Below, piece after piece: positions 1-10,626 of a DNA stretch of 37,950 nt; position 1 is the first letter of the stretch; each line of letters begins with the position of its first letter. The notes beneath the pieces are model-generated. The model worked only from the letters and a program-made list of their open reading frames with translations. It ran no database searches and was not told the DNA's origin. Position numbers and translations under genes: made by a program. This stretch comes from an uncultured Pleomorphomonas sp. (GTDB lineage: Bacteria; Pseudomonadota; Alphaproteobacteria; Rhizobiales; Pleomorphomonadaceae), in assembly GCA_937868725.1 (NCBI GenBank), contig CALMMQ010000089.1, forward strand, positions 1 through 37,950, written 5' to 3'.

Positions 1-40
1 GAGGCGCCGGCGGCAAACATTCAGCGGCGAGAGCCCGGGA

Positions 41-2170
<2,130 letters not shown>

Positions 2171-2225
2171 GTCGTGTGTCTTTCTTGCGTTCTCTGCCCG
2201 GCGTACCGCCGCGGGCAAGACGACG

Positions 2226-2248
2226 AGCGGCTCGTCGCGCGAGCCGCT
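2226..2248 (-). promoter_or_regulatory. pnp leader hairpin
   Basis: A perfect 9-bp inverted repeat (2226-2234 with 2240-2248, 5-nt loop) lies about 56 nt upstream of the pnp start codon, inside the rpsO-pnp mRNA. In E. coli, RNase III cuts a leader hairpin in this position and PNPase then represses its own synthesis. Equivalent function here is inferred from position and structure only. Confidence 0.45.
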
Positions 2249-2352
2249 GGCAATCCTGCCCCCGTCGTGGAGCACACCGGATCGGCGCGTCGCCCAGGTG
2301 GCGAACCGCGCCTTGTTGAAGTCAGCCGGCTGATGCCGGCCGGGATAGTCGT

Positions 2353-2400
2353 CGCCCGTCCCGCGGGACAGGCGGCGGGAACGGTGGAACCGCCCCCGCC
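2353..2400 (-). terminator. rpsO 3' tandem hairpins
   Basis: Two GC-rich stem-loops begin 11 nt after the rpsO stop codon. The first (2374-2400) pairs GGCGGG with CCCGCC and has an inner CGGT/ACCG stem. The second (2353-2374) is built on the palindrome GTCCCGCGGGAC with flanking CGCC/GGCG. The two share base 2374. No U-run follows either. They are therefore more likely partial-termination, processing or 3'-end protection structures than a full intrinsic terminator. A further gccggc-loop-gccggc stem lies at 2325-2340. Confidence 0.4.
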
Positions 2401-2410
2401 AGTCGTTTGA

Positions 2411-2680
2411 TCAGCGGCGCAGGCCGAGACGGCCGATCAGCGCGTTGTAGCGCGCGACGTCCTTGCGCTTCAGGTAGTCGAGAAGCTGGCGACGCTGGCT
2501 CACCAGCTTCAGCAGGCCACGGCGGGAATGGTTGTCCTTGACGTGGCTCTTGAAATGCTCGGTGAGGTTGTTGATGCGCTCGGAAAGCACCGCAACCTGG
2601 ACTTCCGGCGAACCGGTGTCGCCCTCGGCAGTGGCGTATTCCTTGATCAGCGCGGCCTTGCGCTCGGTCGTGATCGACAT
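2411..2680 (-). CDS. rpsO: 30S ribosomal protein S15
   Basis: Primary rRNA-binding protein of the 30S platform that binds the 16S rRNA central domain. The 89-residue protein ([15 protein letters not shown]...) has the family's standard length and the signature [36 protein letters not shown]. The start at 2680 is set by a GGAG Shine-Dalgarno sequence 6 nt upstream of the ATG. A longer in-frame version reaching 2758 is rejected because its extra 26 residues do not belong to S15. It sits between truB and pnp on the same strand, as in most proteobacteria. S15 often represses its own mRNA; hairpins in the 150-nt upstream gap could take part, but this is not shown. Confidence 0.98.
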   Translation of the reverse strand: MSITTERKAALIKEYATAEGDTGSPEVQVAVLSERINNLTEHFKSHVKDNHSRRGLLKLVSQRRQLLDYLKRKDVARYNALIGRLGLRR

Positions 2681-2714
2681 CGGTGTCTCCTTAATGTCGG
2701 GATATACAAAATGG

Positions 2715-2763
2715 CCCGGCCGGGATGTCGTCCAGCCGGGTCGGTTGACCTGATGCATCAGGT
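2715..2763. other. truB-rpsO intergenic inverted repeats
   Basis: The 150-nt gap between truB and rpsO holds a 16-bp perfect palindrome at 2748-2763 (ACCTGATG/CATCAGGT) and a CCCGGC/GCCGGG stem at 2715-2720/2735-2740. The 16-bp palindrome matches the stem of the second hairpin of the dispersed repeats at 24049, 31715 and 35785, without the loop, and may be a remnant of that element. It would lie in the rpsO 5' leader of a truB-rpsO read-through transcript. Confidence 0.4.
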
Positions 2764-2830
2764 TGGGCGTTCTCTACAGCAAATCCCGAGGAAACGCCAG
2801 TCCCAAGCGATCGCGCCGGCAAACCGCCGC

Positions 2831-3745
2831 TCAGTTGAGCAGGATCAGGCGCAGCGGCTTGAGCTCGCCGTGCTCGACGGTGCCGATGGCGATGAGCTCG
2901 CCGCCGGTGAAGACGGCGACGGCATCGGCTTCAACCGGCGCGTCGCGGCCGCGCAGCAACACCGGGTTGCCGTTGCGGATGCGGACGGCCTGGTCGGCGG
3001 TGATGTTGATCTGTGCCAGATCGGCCAGCGCCGCCTCGACGGGCGTCAGCAGGCCGTACACCGACTGCGGCTCGTCGCTGCCTCTGGCCGCCTCGATGTC
3101 GGCGAGGGGCACGAGATCGGCCTCGGCGAACGGGCTGACGCACAGCCGGCGCAACGCGATGACGTGACCGGCGCTGCCAAGGCGACGGCCGATGTCGCGG
3201 GCCAGCGAGCGGACGTAGGTGCCCTTGCCGCACTCGGCCTCGAAGACGGCGGTATCAGCATCCGGGCAATCGATGAGGTCGAGGCGGTGGATGACCACGG
3301 GACGAGCCTCCAGCACCACCTCCTCGCCGGCGCGGGCGAGATCGTAGGCGCGGTTGCCGTCGATCTTGATGGCCGAGAAGACCGGCGGCGTCTGCATGAT
3401 CTCGCCCTCGAATTCGTCGAGCACGGCGTCGATGTCGTCGGCTGTCGGGCGATGCGCGGAGGTGACGGTCACCTCGCCCTCGGTGTCGTCGGTGTTGGTC
3501 TCGGCGCCCCAGCGCACGGTGAAGCGGTAGACCTTGACGCCGTCCATGACGTAGGGAACCGTCTTGGTCGCCTCGCCGAGGGCGATGGGCAGCATGCCGG
3601 AGGCGAGCGGGTCGAGCGTGCCGGCGTGGCCGGCCTTGGGCGTGCCGAACAGCCGCTTCATGGCGCCGACCGCCTGCGTCGACGTCATGCCGACCGGCTT
3701 GTCGAGCACCACCCAGCCGTGAACCGTACCTTTTTTCTTTGCCAT
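2831..3745 (-). CDS. truB: tRNA pseudouridine-55 synthase
   Basis: Converts uridine 55 to pseudouridine in the T-loop of elongator tRNAs. The 304-residue protein starts MAKKKGTVHGWVVLDKPVGMTS. The catalytic aspartate is Asp45 in the motif AGHAGTLDPLASG. The conserved KxKxDGxRAYDLAR-type segment (SAIKIDGNRAYDLARAG) and the RSLARDIGRRLG segment follow. The C-terminus (ADQAVRIRNGNPV...GGELIAIGTVEHGELKPLRLIL) fits the PUA-like tail of the family. An 18-codon upstream extension to 3799 is rejected because homologous TruB proteins begin near the KKKG/WVVLDKP segment. Normally truB directly follows rbfA; here an oppositely oriented permease gene separates them, so truB-rpsO-pnp probably needs its own promoter in 3746-3969. 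Confidence 0.97.
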   Translation of the reverse strand: MAKKKGTVHGWVVLDKPVGMTSTQAVGAMKRLFGTPKAGHAGTLDPLASGMLPIALGEATKTVPYVMDGVKVYRFTVRWGAETNTDDTEGEVTVTSAHRPTADDIDAVLDEFEGEIMQTPPVFSAIKIDGNRAYDLARAGEEVVLEARPVVIHRLDLIDCPDADTAVFEAECGKGTYVRSLARDIGRRLGSAGHVIALRRLCVSPFAEADLVPLADIEAARGSDEPQSVYGLLTPVEAALADLAQINITADQAVRIRNGNPVLLRGRDAPVEADAVAVFTGGELIAIGTVEHGELKPLRLILLN

Positions 3746-3969
3746 CTTGTGCCTTGCCTGCGACAGCCGCCGATCCGGTTGCAGCAACCCCGATCGCAAG
3801 ACGGCCGTTCAACGAGAGAACCTGAAACAGACGCCCGAACGAGGAGTTGGACCTGGCGGGGCGGAAGGGGGCACCGGCCGGAGCCGGCGGAGCGAGGCGT
3901 CCTACACGAAGCCCGGTCGGAAGGCAAGCCACCCTTGCCACGCCACGACGGGCGTGCGAGGAAAAACCT

Positions 3970-4818
3970 TTGCCGCAGAACCAACCGATGCCGATCACCG
4001 TCCTCTTCGCCGTCCTCGCCGCCGCGCTGGTTCACGCCGGCTGGAACGTCCTCATCAAGCGATCGCCCGACAAGCTGACGATGACGCTGGCCGTGGCCGT
4101 CGGTGCTGGCGTCATCTCAGCGCTCGTGCTGCCGCTGCTGCCGCAGCCGACGGCGGCGAGCTGGCCCTATCTCGCCGCCTCGGTGGCGCTGCAATCGGTG
4201 TACTATCTGCTGATCGCCCGCAGCTATCGCCTGACCGACATGAGCCTTGCCTACCCGCTGATGCGCGGGCTGGCGCCGCTCATCGTGGCGCTGGCGAGCC
4301 TGCCGCTCACCGGCGAGGCCCTCGCCTCGGGGCAGTGGCTGGGCGTTGCCGGCATCTGCGGCGGCATCCTGCTGTTGGCATTGGTGGCTGGGGCAACGGC
4401 CCACCGGGCCGGCGTGGTGTCGGCCCTCGCCAATGCCGTCGTCATCGCCGCCTATACGCTGATCGACGGACTGGGCGCCCGCCTGTCGGGGGCGGCACCG
4501 GCCTATGCGCTCTATCTCGCCGTCGGCACGGCCGTCGTCACCGCGGCGCTGGTGCTGTCGGGTGGTCACCGGCCGACCCTGTCCGCCAGGACGATGGCGC
4601 TTGGCCTGCTGGGCGGCGGCGCCACCACGCTTTCCTACGGCGTCGCCCTGTGGGCGATGACGCGGGCGCCGGTGGCGCTGGTGGCGGCGCTGCGCGAGAC
4701 GTCGATCCTGTTCGCCCTCGCCCTGTCGGCACTGCTGCTCGGCGAGCGCGTCGGCAGGGGACGGCTGGTGGCGGCGGCGCTGGTGGCCGCCGGCGTCGTG
4801 ACGCTGAAGCTCGGCTAA
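3970..4818 (+). CDS. EamA/DMT-family membrane transporter
   Basis: Inner-membrane permease of the drug/metabolite transporter superfamily; the substrate cannot be read from sequence. About ten hydrophobic helices form two EamA repeats (for example LFAVLAAALVHAGWNVLIK near the N-terminus and SILFALALSALLLGERVGRGRL near the C-terminus). The second-repeat end ALLLGE is typical. Start choice: a TTG at 3970 is preceded by GAGGA with 7-nt spacing, while the in-frame ATG at 3988 has no visible ribosome-binding site; the products are 282 and 276 residues. The gene points opposite to its neighbours, splits rbfA from truB, and ends only 3 nt from the rbfA stop codon, so the two genes converge. Family assignment is firm; start and substrate are not. 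Confidence 0.88.
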   Translation: MPQNQPMPITVLFAVLAAALVHAGWNVLIKRSPDKLTMTLAVAVGAGVISALVLPLLPQPTAASWPYLAASVALQSVYYLLIARSYRLTDMSLAYPLMRGLAPLIVALASLPLTGEALASGQWLGVAGICGGILLLALVAGATAHRAGVVSALANAVVIAAYTLIDGLGARLSGAAPAYALYLAVGTAVVTAALVLSGGHRPTLSARTMALGLLGGGATTLSYGVALWAMTRAPVALVAALRETSILFALALSALLLGERVGRGRLVAAALVAAGVVTLKLG

Positions 4819-4821
4819 GGC

Positions 4822-5256
4822 TCAGTCCTGGCCGTCATCGTCCGCGTCGCCCTGCGGCCGTTCCAGGTCGCGCGCCACGTCCGGCGAGTGCAGCAGCGCG
4901 TCGATGTGGGCGCTTTCATCGAAGCGGTCGTCGTAGCGGAACGTCAGCTCGGGGGCGAAGCGCAGATTGATCTTGTGGGCCACCTGACCGCGGATGAAGC
5001 GGGCATGGCGAGCCATGGCCTTCTCGGCCACCTTGTGGTCGCCGCCGCCCAGCGGGGTGATGTAGACGGTGGCGTTGCGCAGGTCGGGGCTGACGCGCAC
5101 CTCGGGCACGGTGATCATCAGCCGGCTGACCTCGTCGTCCATGATCTCGCCGCGCGCCAGGAGCTCGGCGACGGCGTGACGGATAAGTTCACCGACCCTG
5201 AGCTGACGCTGCGACGGGGGGCGGACCTCGCCGGCCGATCGTCCGTGTTGAACCAT
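4822..5256 (-). CDS. rbfA: 30S ribosome-binding factor A
   Basis: Assembly factor that binds late 30S precursors near the 16S rRNA 5' end, needed for maturation and cold adaptation. The 144-residue protein has the RbfA core: RQLRVGELIRHAVAELLARGEI, then VRVSPDLRNATVYITPLGG and a C-terminal LRFAPELTFRYDDRFDESAHIDALLH. The acidic tail (ERPQGDADDDGQD) is a common alphaproteobacterial feature. The ATG has an AAGGA Shine-Dalgarno sequence about 9 nt upstream. It follows infB after a 77-nt gap that contains a terminator-like hairpin. At the 3' side it meets the convergent EamA gene with 3 nt between stop codons. Confidence 0.97.
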   Translation of the reverse strand: MVQHGRSAGEVRPPSQRQLRVGELIRHAVAELLARGEIMDDEVSRLMITVPEVRVSPDLRNATVYITPLGGGDHKVAEKAMARHARFIRGQVAHKINLRFAPELTFRYDDRFDESAHIDALLHSPDVARDLERPQGDADDDGQD

Positions 5257-5272
5257 TACAGAAGTCCTTCAG

Positions 5273-5313
5273 AAAAGGCGAAGCGGCGCCGGAGCATCGT
5301 CCGGGCGCCGCTT
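5273..5313 (-). terminator. Terminator-like hairpin between infB and rbfA
   Basis: A perfect 10-bp stem (5281-5290 with 5304-5313, AAGCGGCGCC type) is followed on the minus strand by CGCC and a run of four T. It begins 20 nt after the infB stop and ends shortly before the rbfA ribosome-binding site. It could terminate part of the transcripts and lower rbfA relative to infB, or act as a processing site. The T-run is short, so only partial termination is expected. Confidence 0.55.
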
Positions 5314-5333
5314 CCAGATCGTGAGTTGGCCGA

Positions 5334-8000
5334 TCACAGCGTCCGGGCGATTTCCTCGACGCGGAAGCACTCGATGACGTCGCCGGAGCGCATGTCCTGA
5401 TAGGCCTCGAAGTTCATGCCGCATTCCTGACCGGCGTGGACTTCCTTGACGTCGTCCTTGAAGCGCTTGAGCGTGCCGAGCTTGCCTTCGTGGATAACCA
5501 CGTTGTCGCGGATGAGGCGGACGGACGCACCGCGTTCGACCACGCCTTCGGTAACGCGACAGCCGGCCACCTTGCCGACCTTGGAGATGTTGAAGATCTC
5601 CAGGATCTCGGCGTTGCCGAGGAAGGTCTCGCGCCGTTCCGGCGTCAGCATGCCGCTCATCGCCGCCTTCACGTCATCCACGAGGTTGTAGATGATGTTG
5701 TAGTAGCGGATCTCGATGCCGTCACGCTCGGCGGCGTCGCGGGCCTGCTTGTTGGCGCGGACGTTGAAGCCGATGATGGCGGCGTCCGAGGCGGAAGCCA
5801 GCGTCACGTCGGACTCGGTGATGCCACCGACGCCGCCGTGGATGATGCGGGCTGCCACTTCCTCGTTGCCGAGCTTTTCCAGACTGGCGATGATGGCTTC
5901 GAGCGAGCCCTGCACGTCGGTCTTGACGACCAGCGGGAACTCCTTGCGACCGGTGGTCTGCAGCTTGTTCATCATCTGCTCGAGCGAGCCGCGCGAACCG
6001 GCGACACGCTTGTGCATGTTCTCGCGCTTCTGGCGGGCGCGGTATTCGGTGATCTCGCGGGCGCGGGCTTCGTTCTCGACGACGGCGACGCGGTCGCCGG
6101 CCTCGGGCGTGCCCTGGAAGCCGAGCACTTCGACCGGGGTCGACGGGCCGGCGTCCTGCACCTGCTGGGCATGATCGTCGATAAGGGCGCGGACGCGGCC
6201 CCACTCGGAACCGGCGACGACGATGTCACCGACCTTGAGCGTGCCACGCTCGACCAGCACCGAGGCGACCGGGCCACGGCCCTTGTCGAGCTTGGCTTCG
6301 ATGACGATGCCTTCGGCGGCGCGATCGGGATTGGCCTTGAGCTCCAGCACTTCCGACTGCAGCAGGATCACTTCCAGCAGCTTGTCGAGGTTGGTGCGCT
6401 CCTTGGCCGACACTTCCACTTCCAGCGTGTCGCCGCCCATGGATTCGACCTGCACCTCGTGGCGCAGCAGCTCGGTGCGCACCCGGTCGGGATGGGCGTC
6501 GGGCTTGTCGATCTTGTTGATGGCAACGATGAGCGGCACACCCGCCGCCTTGGCGTGGGCGATGGCTTCGATGGTCTGCGGCATGACGCCGTCGTCGGCG
6601 GCCACCACCAGCACGACGATGTCGGTCACCTTGGCGCCGCGCGCACGCATGGCCGAGAAGGCGGCGTGGCCCGGGGTGTCGATGAAGGTGATCTTCTGAC
6701 CGTTCTGCGTCACCTGATAGGCGCCGATGTGCTGGGTGATACCACCGGCTTCACCGGCCACCACGTTGGCGTGGCGGATGGCGTCGAGCAAGCTGGTCTT
6801 GCCGTGGTCGACGTGGCCCATGATGGTAACGACCGGCGGCCGCGGCATGGTGTCGCCGGCGGCGTCGGGCGCGGCGAACAGGCCTTCCTCGACGTCGGCC
6901 TCGGACACGCGCTTGACCGAATGGCCAAGCTCGGTGGCGATCAGCTCGGCGGTATCGGCGTCGATGACGTCGTTGATCTTGAGCATCTGGCCCTGCTTCA
7001 TCAGCAGGCGGATGACGTCAACGGCGCGCTCGGCCATGCGGTTGGCCAGTTCCTGAATGGTGATCGCCTCGGGCAGCACCACTTCGCGCAGCACCTTCTC
7101 GCGCGGACCGGTCTGCTGGCCGCGACGTTCCTTCTCGCGGCGGCGCTTCAGCGCGGCGAGCGAACGCGAGCGCTCGCCCTCGTCGTCGCTGAGGGCGGCG
7201 GTGATGGTCAGGCGACCCTTGCGGCGATCGTCCTCGCCAGCCCGCTTGACCGGGGCCGGCACCGGCGGCCGCACCTTCTTGGCGGCGGCGAGAAGCTTGC
7301 CACGCGGGCTCTCTTCCTCGTCTTCGGTGGTCTGCATCGCCTTGGTGTTGCGCGGCGACACCGGAGCGTCGGTGGTGGCGGGACGACGGGTAGCCGGCGT
7401 TTCGGCGGCCGACTTGGCCGGAGCGGCGTCCTTGACCGGCGCCGGGGCAGCCTCGACCGGCGCCTCCTTGGCCAGGCGTTCCGCTTCGGCCTTGAGGCGA
7501 GCTTCCTCGACGGCACGGGCCGCGGCCTCGGCGGCCTCGCGCTTCAGGCGCTCTTCTTCTTCGACCTTGCGACGGGCCTCGTCCTCGGCGGCGCGGCGGG
7601 CTTCTTCCTCGGCGCGGCGGCGGTCTTCCGCCTCGCGGCTCAGGGCCTCGATAAGCGCGGCCTGGCGGGCTTCGATCTCATCCTGCGACAACGAGCGCAG
7701 CACCATGCCGCCCGGCGCCGGACGGCGCTCCTGGCGGGCCGGCGCGGACGTCTGCGGTGCACGCGGCTTCAGCCCCTCGGCGATCGACCGCTGCGGCGGC
7801 ACGGTCGGCGCGGCGGCTCCCTCGGCGGTATGGCCCTCGCTGTGCGTGCGGGACTTCTTCTTTTCCACCACGACGGCCTTGGTGCGACCATGGCTGAAGC
7901 TCTGCTTGACGGTGCCCTGTTCGACAGTCCGCCTCAGGGTGAGCGTCTTCTTGGGCGCCGCGGTCGTGCTCTTGTCGTCGGTGTTCTTCGTATCGTTCAT
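5334..8000 (-). CDS. infB: Translation initiation factor IF-2
   Basis: GTPase that brings fMet-tRNA to the 30S subunit and promotes 50S joining. The 888-residue protein begins [13 protein letters not shown]. It has a basic N-terminus ([30 protein letters not shown]), a long Ala/Glu/Arg-rich coiled segment (about residues 105-205), an IF2-N-type domain ([27 protein letters not shown]) and the GTPase domain with GHVDHGKTS near residue 394, DTPGHAAF and NKID. Domains II-IV follow, ending [14 protein letters not shown]. Length and order match alphaproteobacterial IF-2. The gene is in the rimP-nusA-ylxR-infB-rbfA block, 77 nt after ylxR. The repetitive Ala/Glu segment produces long open frames on the opposite strand that are not genes. 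Confidence 0.98.
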   Translation of the reverse strand: MNDTKNTDDKSTTAAPKKTLTLRRTVEQGTVKQSFSHGRTKAVVVEKKKSRTHSEGHTAEGAAAPTVPPQRSIAEGLKPRAPQTSAPARQERRPAPGGMVLRSLSQDEIEARQAALIEALSREAEDRRRAEEEARRAAEDEARRKVEEEERLKREAAEAAARAVEEARLKAEAERLAKEAPVEAAPAPVKDAAPAKSAAETPATRRPATTDAPVSPRNTKAMQTTEDEEESPRGKLLAAAKKVRPPVPAPVKRAGEDDRRKGRLTITAALSDDEGERSRSLAALKRRREKERRGQQTGPREKVLREVVLPEAITIQELANRMAERAVDVIRLLMKQGQMLKINDVIDADTAELIATELGHSVKRVSEADVEEGLFAAPDAAGDTMPRPPVVTIMGHVDHGKTSLLDAIRHANVVAGEAGGITQHIGAYQVTQNGQKITFIDTPGHAAFSAMRARGAKVTDIVVLVVAADDGVMPQTIEAIAHAKAAGVPLIVAINKIDKPDAHPDRVRTELLRHEVQVESMGGDTLEVEVSAKERTNLDKLLEVILLQSEVLELKANPDRAAEGIVIEAKLDKGRGPVASVLVERGTLKVGDIVVAGSEWGRVRALIDDHAQQVQDAGPSTPVEVLGFQGTPEAGDRVAVVENEARAREITEYRARQKRENMHKRVAGSRGSLEQMMNKLQTTGRKEFPLVVKTDVQGSLEAIIASLEKLGNEEVAARIIHGGVGGITESDVTLASASDAAIIGFNVRANKQARDAAERDGIEIRYYNIIYNLVDDVKAAMSGMLTPERRETFLGNAEILEIFNISKVGKVAGCRVTEGVVERGASVRLIRDNVVIHEGKLGTLKRFKDDVKEVHAGQECGMNFEAYQDMRSGDVIECFRVEEIARTL

Positions 8001-8077
8001 ACCGTGCTCAATCCTCGCCGGCCGATCGCCAACACGCTCGAAAGGCGTCGACGAATGACCTCACGTATCCGCGAACC

Positions 8078-8794
8078 TCATGAAAGGCTCGCCGTCCAGT
8101 CCGTCTCCGGCATCCCGCCCCTGTACCGGGACAGAGCGGCAGCGCATTTAAGGAAGCTGGTGCTCGCCCCACCGGCGAGCAGAGCAGCATGTATCACATT
8201 TGCGCCACCCAATGCCAAATCCAATTCGCGCGAAGAGAAGATTCCGGCAACGACCAGCGGTCCGGAAGTCCGGGGATGTTGCCATATTGCCGCATTTTGC
8301 AGCCCGGCGCCGGTCTCTTCGCTCAATTCCGTATCGTCTTCCGGCCGTTCGGCCCGCAAACGGCGGCGCAGGGCCTGTCCGACCTTGCGCTTGCCGTCGT
8401 CGGCGGCCTCGCTGGCGTGCACCACGGCGGTGACGTCGCTGCTCATCAGCGCGTCGGTCACCTGACCGAATCCGGTCACCACCAGGCCGGCCTTGCGTGC
8501 CATCGACAGCGCCGACAGCGCTGCCTCGAGCAGCAGCCGGTCGGTCAGATCGAGCAACGCCTCGTCGGCCCGGGCCTCGGCCTTGAAGCCGCGCCCGAAG
8601 GCCTTGCGCCGAATCGCCTCGGCCACCACCTCGCGCCGGCAGGTGACCCAGACGCCGCGCCCGGGCAGCTTGCCCCTGACGTCGGGCACCACGGCGTCGT
8701 CGGGGCCGATCGCAAAACGGATCAGCCCTTCGGGCGGCTGGGCCGCCCGCGTCACAACGCAGCTGCGTTCGGCATCGGCCGATTTCGGCGCCAT
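8078..8794 (-). CDS. YlxR-type nucleic-acid-binding protein fused to an L7Ae-like domain
   Basis: Putative RNA-binding protein of the nusA-infB operon. The 238-residue product starts MAPKSADAERSCVVTR. Residues about 9-85 are a YlxR (DUF448) domain with its conserved core (SCVVTR...LIRFAIGPDD...PDVRGKLPGRGVWVTC). Residues about 95-150 (ALSALSMARKAGLVVTGFGQVTDAL) resemble the L7Ae/YlxQ fold. The last ~90 residues are charged and unrecognised. In Firmicutes ylxR and ylxQ are separate adjacent genes in this same operon; here both parts are one polypeptide, which is usual in Alphaproteobacteria. The start at 8794 is preferred over an upstream ATG at 8875. The molecular role is not established. Confidence 0.9.
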   Translation of the reverse strand: MAPKSADAERSCVVTRAAQPPEGLIRFAIGPDDAVVPDVRGKLPGRGVWVTCRREVVAEAIRRKAFGRGFKAEARADEALLDLTDRLLLEAALSALSMARKAGLVVTGFGQVTDALMSSDVTAVVHASEAADDGKRKVGQALRRRLRAERPEDDTELSEETGAGLQNAAIWQHPRTSGPLVVAGIFSSRELDLALGGANVIHAALLAGGASTSFLKCAAALSRYRGGMPETDWTASLS

Positions 8795-8828
8795 GGTCCT
8801 CACTTGCCGTTGCCGAAGCCGGGCCGGA

Positions 8829-8905
8829 CCGGAGATTGTCTCCGGCGATGGCGCCGCTTCGGGACTTCGTCTCATCAGCCGGCCGGCAGCGGGGTACTAT
8901 CCCCG
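8829..8905 (-). other. Hairpins in the nusA-ylxR gap
   Basis: Two perfect stems lie between nusA and ylxR. One is a 7-bp stem with loop TTG at 8829-8845. The other is a CGGGG/CCCCG stem with a 6-nt loop at 8890-8905. No T-run follows either on the minus strand. They may be processing or pausing structures within the operon mRNA; no function can be assigned. Confidence 0.3.
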
Positions 8906-8932
8906 ACCGGCGACCGGCTCAGGTCAAGGCCC

Positions 8933-10525
8933 TCAGGCCTCTTCGTCCGCCGTCACTTCCGGCTCGGCGGCGACTTCCTCGGGCGTGATCCAGCCGGCGG
9001 CCACGCGCGCGTTCATGACAATGGCCTCGGCCTCGACGCGACTGACGTCGAGATCGCTGAGGATGCCCTTGTTGCGGATGGTCTCGCCGTTCTTGCGCTC
9101 GGTCCAGCCGACCAGATCGTCGGTGGCGCAGCCGGCCAGATCCTCGACCGTCTTGACGCCGTCCTTGCCGAGGGCAACCATCATCGCCGTGGTGATGCCG
9201 GCAACCTCGCGCAGTTCGTCGGCGACGCCGAGCTTGATGCGCTCCTCGTCGAGTTCGCGCTCCTTGGCGTCGAGGTAGTCCTGGGCGCGGGCCTGGATTT
9301 CCTCGGCCGTCTCTTCGTCGAAGCCTTCGATGGCGGCGATCTCGGTCCGCTCGACCAGCGCCAGCTCCTCGACCGACGAGAAGCCTTCGGTGGCCAGCAG
9401 CTGGCCGACCACTTCGTCGACGTTGAGGGCGTTCATGAACAGCTCGGTGCGCTCGTTGAATTCCTTCTGGCGGCGCTCGCTCTCTTCCTGCTCGGTCAGG
9501 ATGTCGATGGCCCAGCCGGTGAGCTGGGAGGCCAGACGGACGTTCTGGCCGCGGCGGCCGATGGCCAGCGACAGCTGGTCGTCGGGCACCACCACCTCGA
9601 TGCGCTCGGCATCCTCGTCGAGCACCACCTTGGCCACTTCCGCCGGCTGCAGCGCGTTGACGATGAAGGTGGCCGGATCGGCCGACCAGGGAATGATGTC
9701 GATCTTTTCGCCCTGAAGTTCCTGCACCACCGCCTGGACGCGGCTGCCGCGCATGCCGACGCAGGCGCCGACCGGATCGATGGACGAATCCTTGGAGATG
9801 ACGGCGATCTTGGCGCGCGAACCGGGGTCGCGGGCCACCGACTTGACCTCGATGATGCCGTCGTAGATTTCCGGCACTTCCGAAGCGAACAGCTTGGCCA
9901 TGAACAGCGGATGGGTGCGGGAGAGGAACACCTGCGGCCCGCGCTGCTCGCGACGCACGTCGTGGATGATGGCGCGGATGCGGTCGCCGTAGCGGAAGGC
10001 TTCGCGGGGGATCAGCTCGTCGCGGCGGCAGATGGCTTCGCCACGGCCGAGGTCGACGATGACGTTGCCGTATTCGACGCGCTTGACGACGCCGTTGACC
10101 ACTTCGCCGATACGGTCCTTGAACTCGTCGAACTGACGGTCACGCTCGGCCTCGCGCACCTTCTGGACGATGACCTGCTTGGCCGACTGGGCGGCGATGC
10201 GGCCGAAATCGATGGGCGGCAGCGGCTCGGAGATGAAGTCGCCGACGCGGGCGGCCGGATTGCGGTTCTGCGCCTCGACGAGGTCGACCTCGGTGGCGTA
10301 GTTCTCGACGTGCTCGACCACCTGCAGGAGACGCTGCAGGCGAATCTCGCCGGTGCGCGGGTTGATCTCGGCCCGGACGTCGGTTTCCGAACCGTAGCGC
10401 GAGCGAGCCGCCTTCTGGATGGCGTCTTCCATGGCGGCGATGACGATCTGACGATCGATCGATTTCTCGCGCGCCACGGCATCCGCGATCTGCAACAGTT
10501 CCAGTCGGTTCGCACTGACAGCCAT
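8933..10525 (-). CDS. nusA: Transcription termination/antitermination factor NusA
   Basis: RNA polymerase-associated elongation factor that modulates pausing, intrinsic termination and antitermination. The 530-residue protein starts [21 protein letters not shown] with an AGGAGG ribosome-binding site upstream; the in-frame ATG at 10588 is rejected. Domains in order are the N-terminal polymerase-binding domain, an S1 domain ([25 protein letters not shown], about 135-200), KH1 and KH2 ([25 protein letters not shown] and [25 protein letters not shown], about 230-350), then C-terminal acidic repeats with helix-hairpin-helix-like segments ([33 protein letters not shown]). It lies between rimP and ylxR, 101 nt from rimP. 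Being in an operon with a terminator in its leader, NusA could influence its own expression. Confidence 0.98.
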   Translation of the reverse strand: MAVSANRLELLQIADAVAREKSIDRQIVIAAMEDAIQKAARSRYGSETDVRAEINPRTGEIRLQRLLQVVEHVENYATEVDLVEAQNRNPAARVGDFISEPLPPIDFGRIAAQSAKQVIVQKVREAERDRQFDEFKDRIGEVVNGVVKRVEYGNVIVDLGRGEAICRRDELIPREAFRYGDRIRAIIHDVRREQRGPQVFLSRTHPLFMAKLFASEVPEIYDGIIEVKSVARDPGSRAKIAVISKDSSIDPVGACVGMRGSRVQAVVQELQGEKIDIIPWSADPATFIVNALQPAEVAKVVLDEDAERIEVVVPDDQLSLAIGRRGQNVRLASQLTGWAIDILTEQEESERRQKEFNERTELFMNALNVDEVVGQLLATEGFSSVEELALVERTEIAAIEGFDEETAEEIQARAQDYLDAKERELDEERIKLGVADELREVAGITTAMMVALGKDGVKTVEDLAGCATDDLVGWTERKNGETIRNKGILSDLDVSRVEAEAIVMNARVAAGWITPEEVAAEPEVTADEEA

Positions 10526-10626
10526 TGTCCTGCCTCCTGCCCCGGTGTTGCCGGGGTCCTGTCCCTTCGGAGCCGTGGCCCCGATCACAAAGTCATCGGC
10601 TCATGACGAGCCCTGATCGACCAAGC

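Noticed and set aside
5436-8465. 1009-codon plus-strand open frame opposite infB
   Set aside because: It runs through infB and into ylxR. Composition is dominated by Leu, Gly, Asp, Arg and His without any recognisable motif; an antisense shadow.
8189-10606. 805-codon plus-strand open frame opposite nusA and ylxR
   Set aside because: Antisense shadow of two conserved genes; no domain resemblance.
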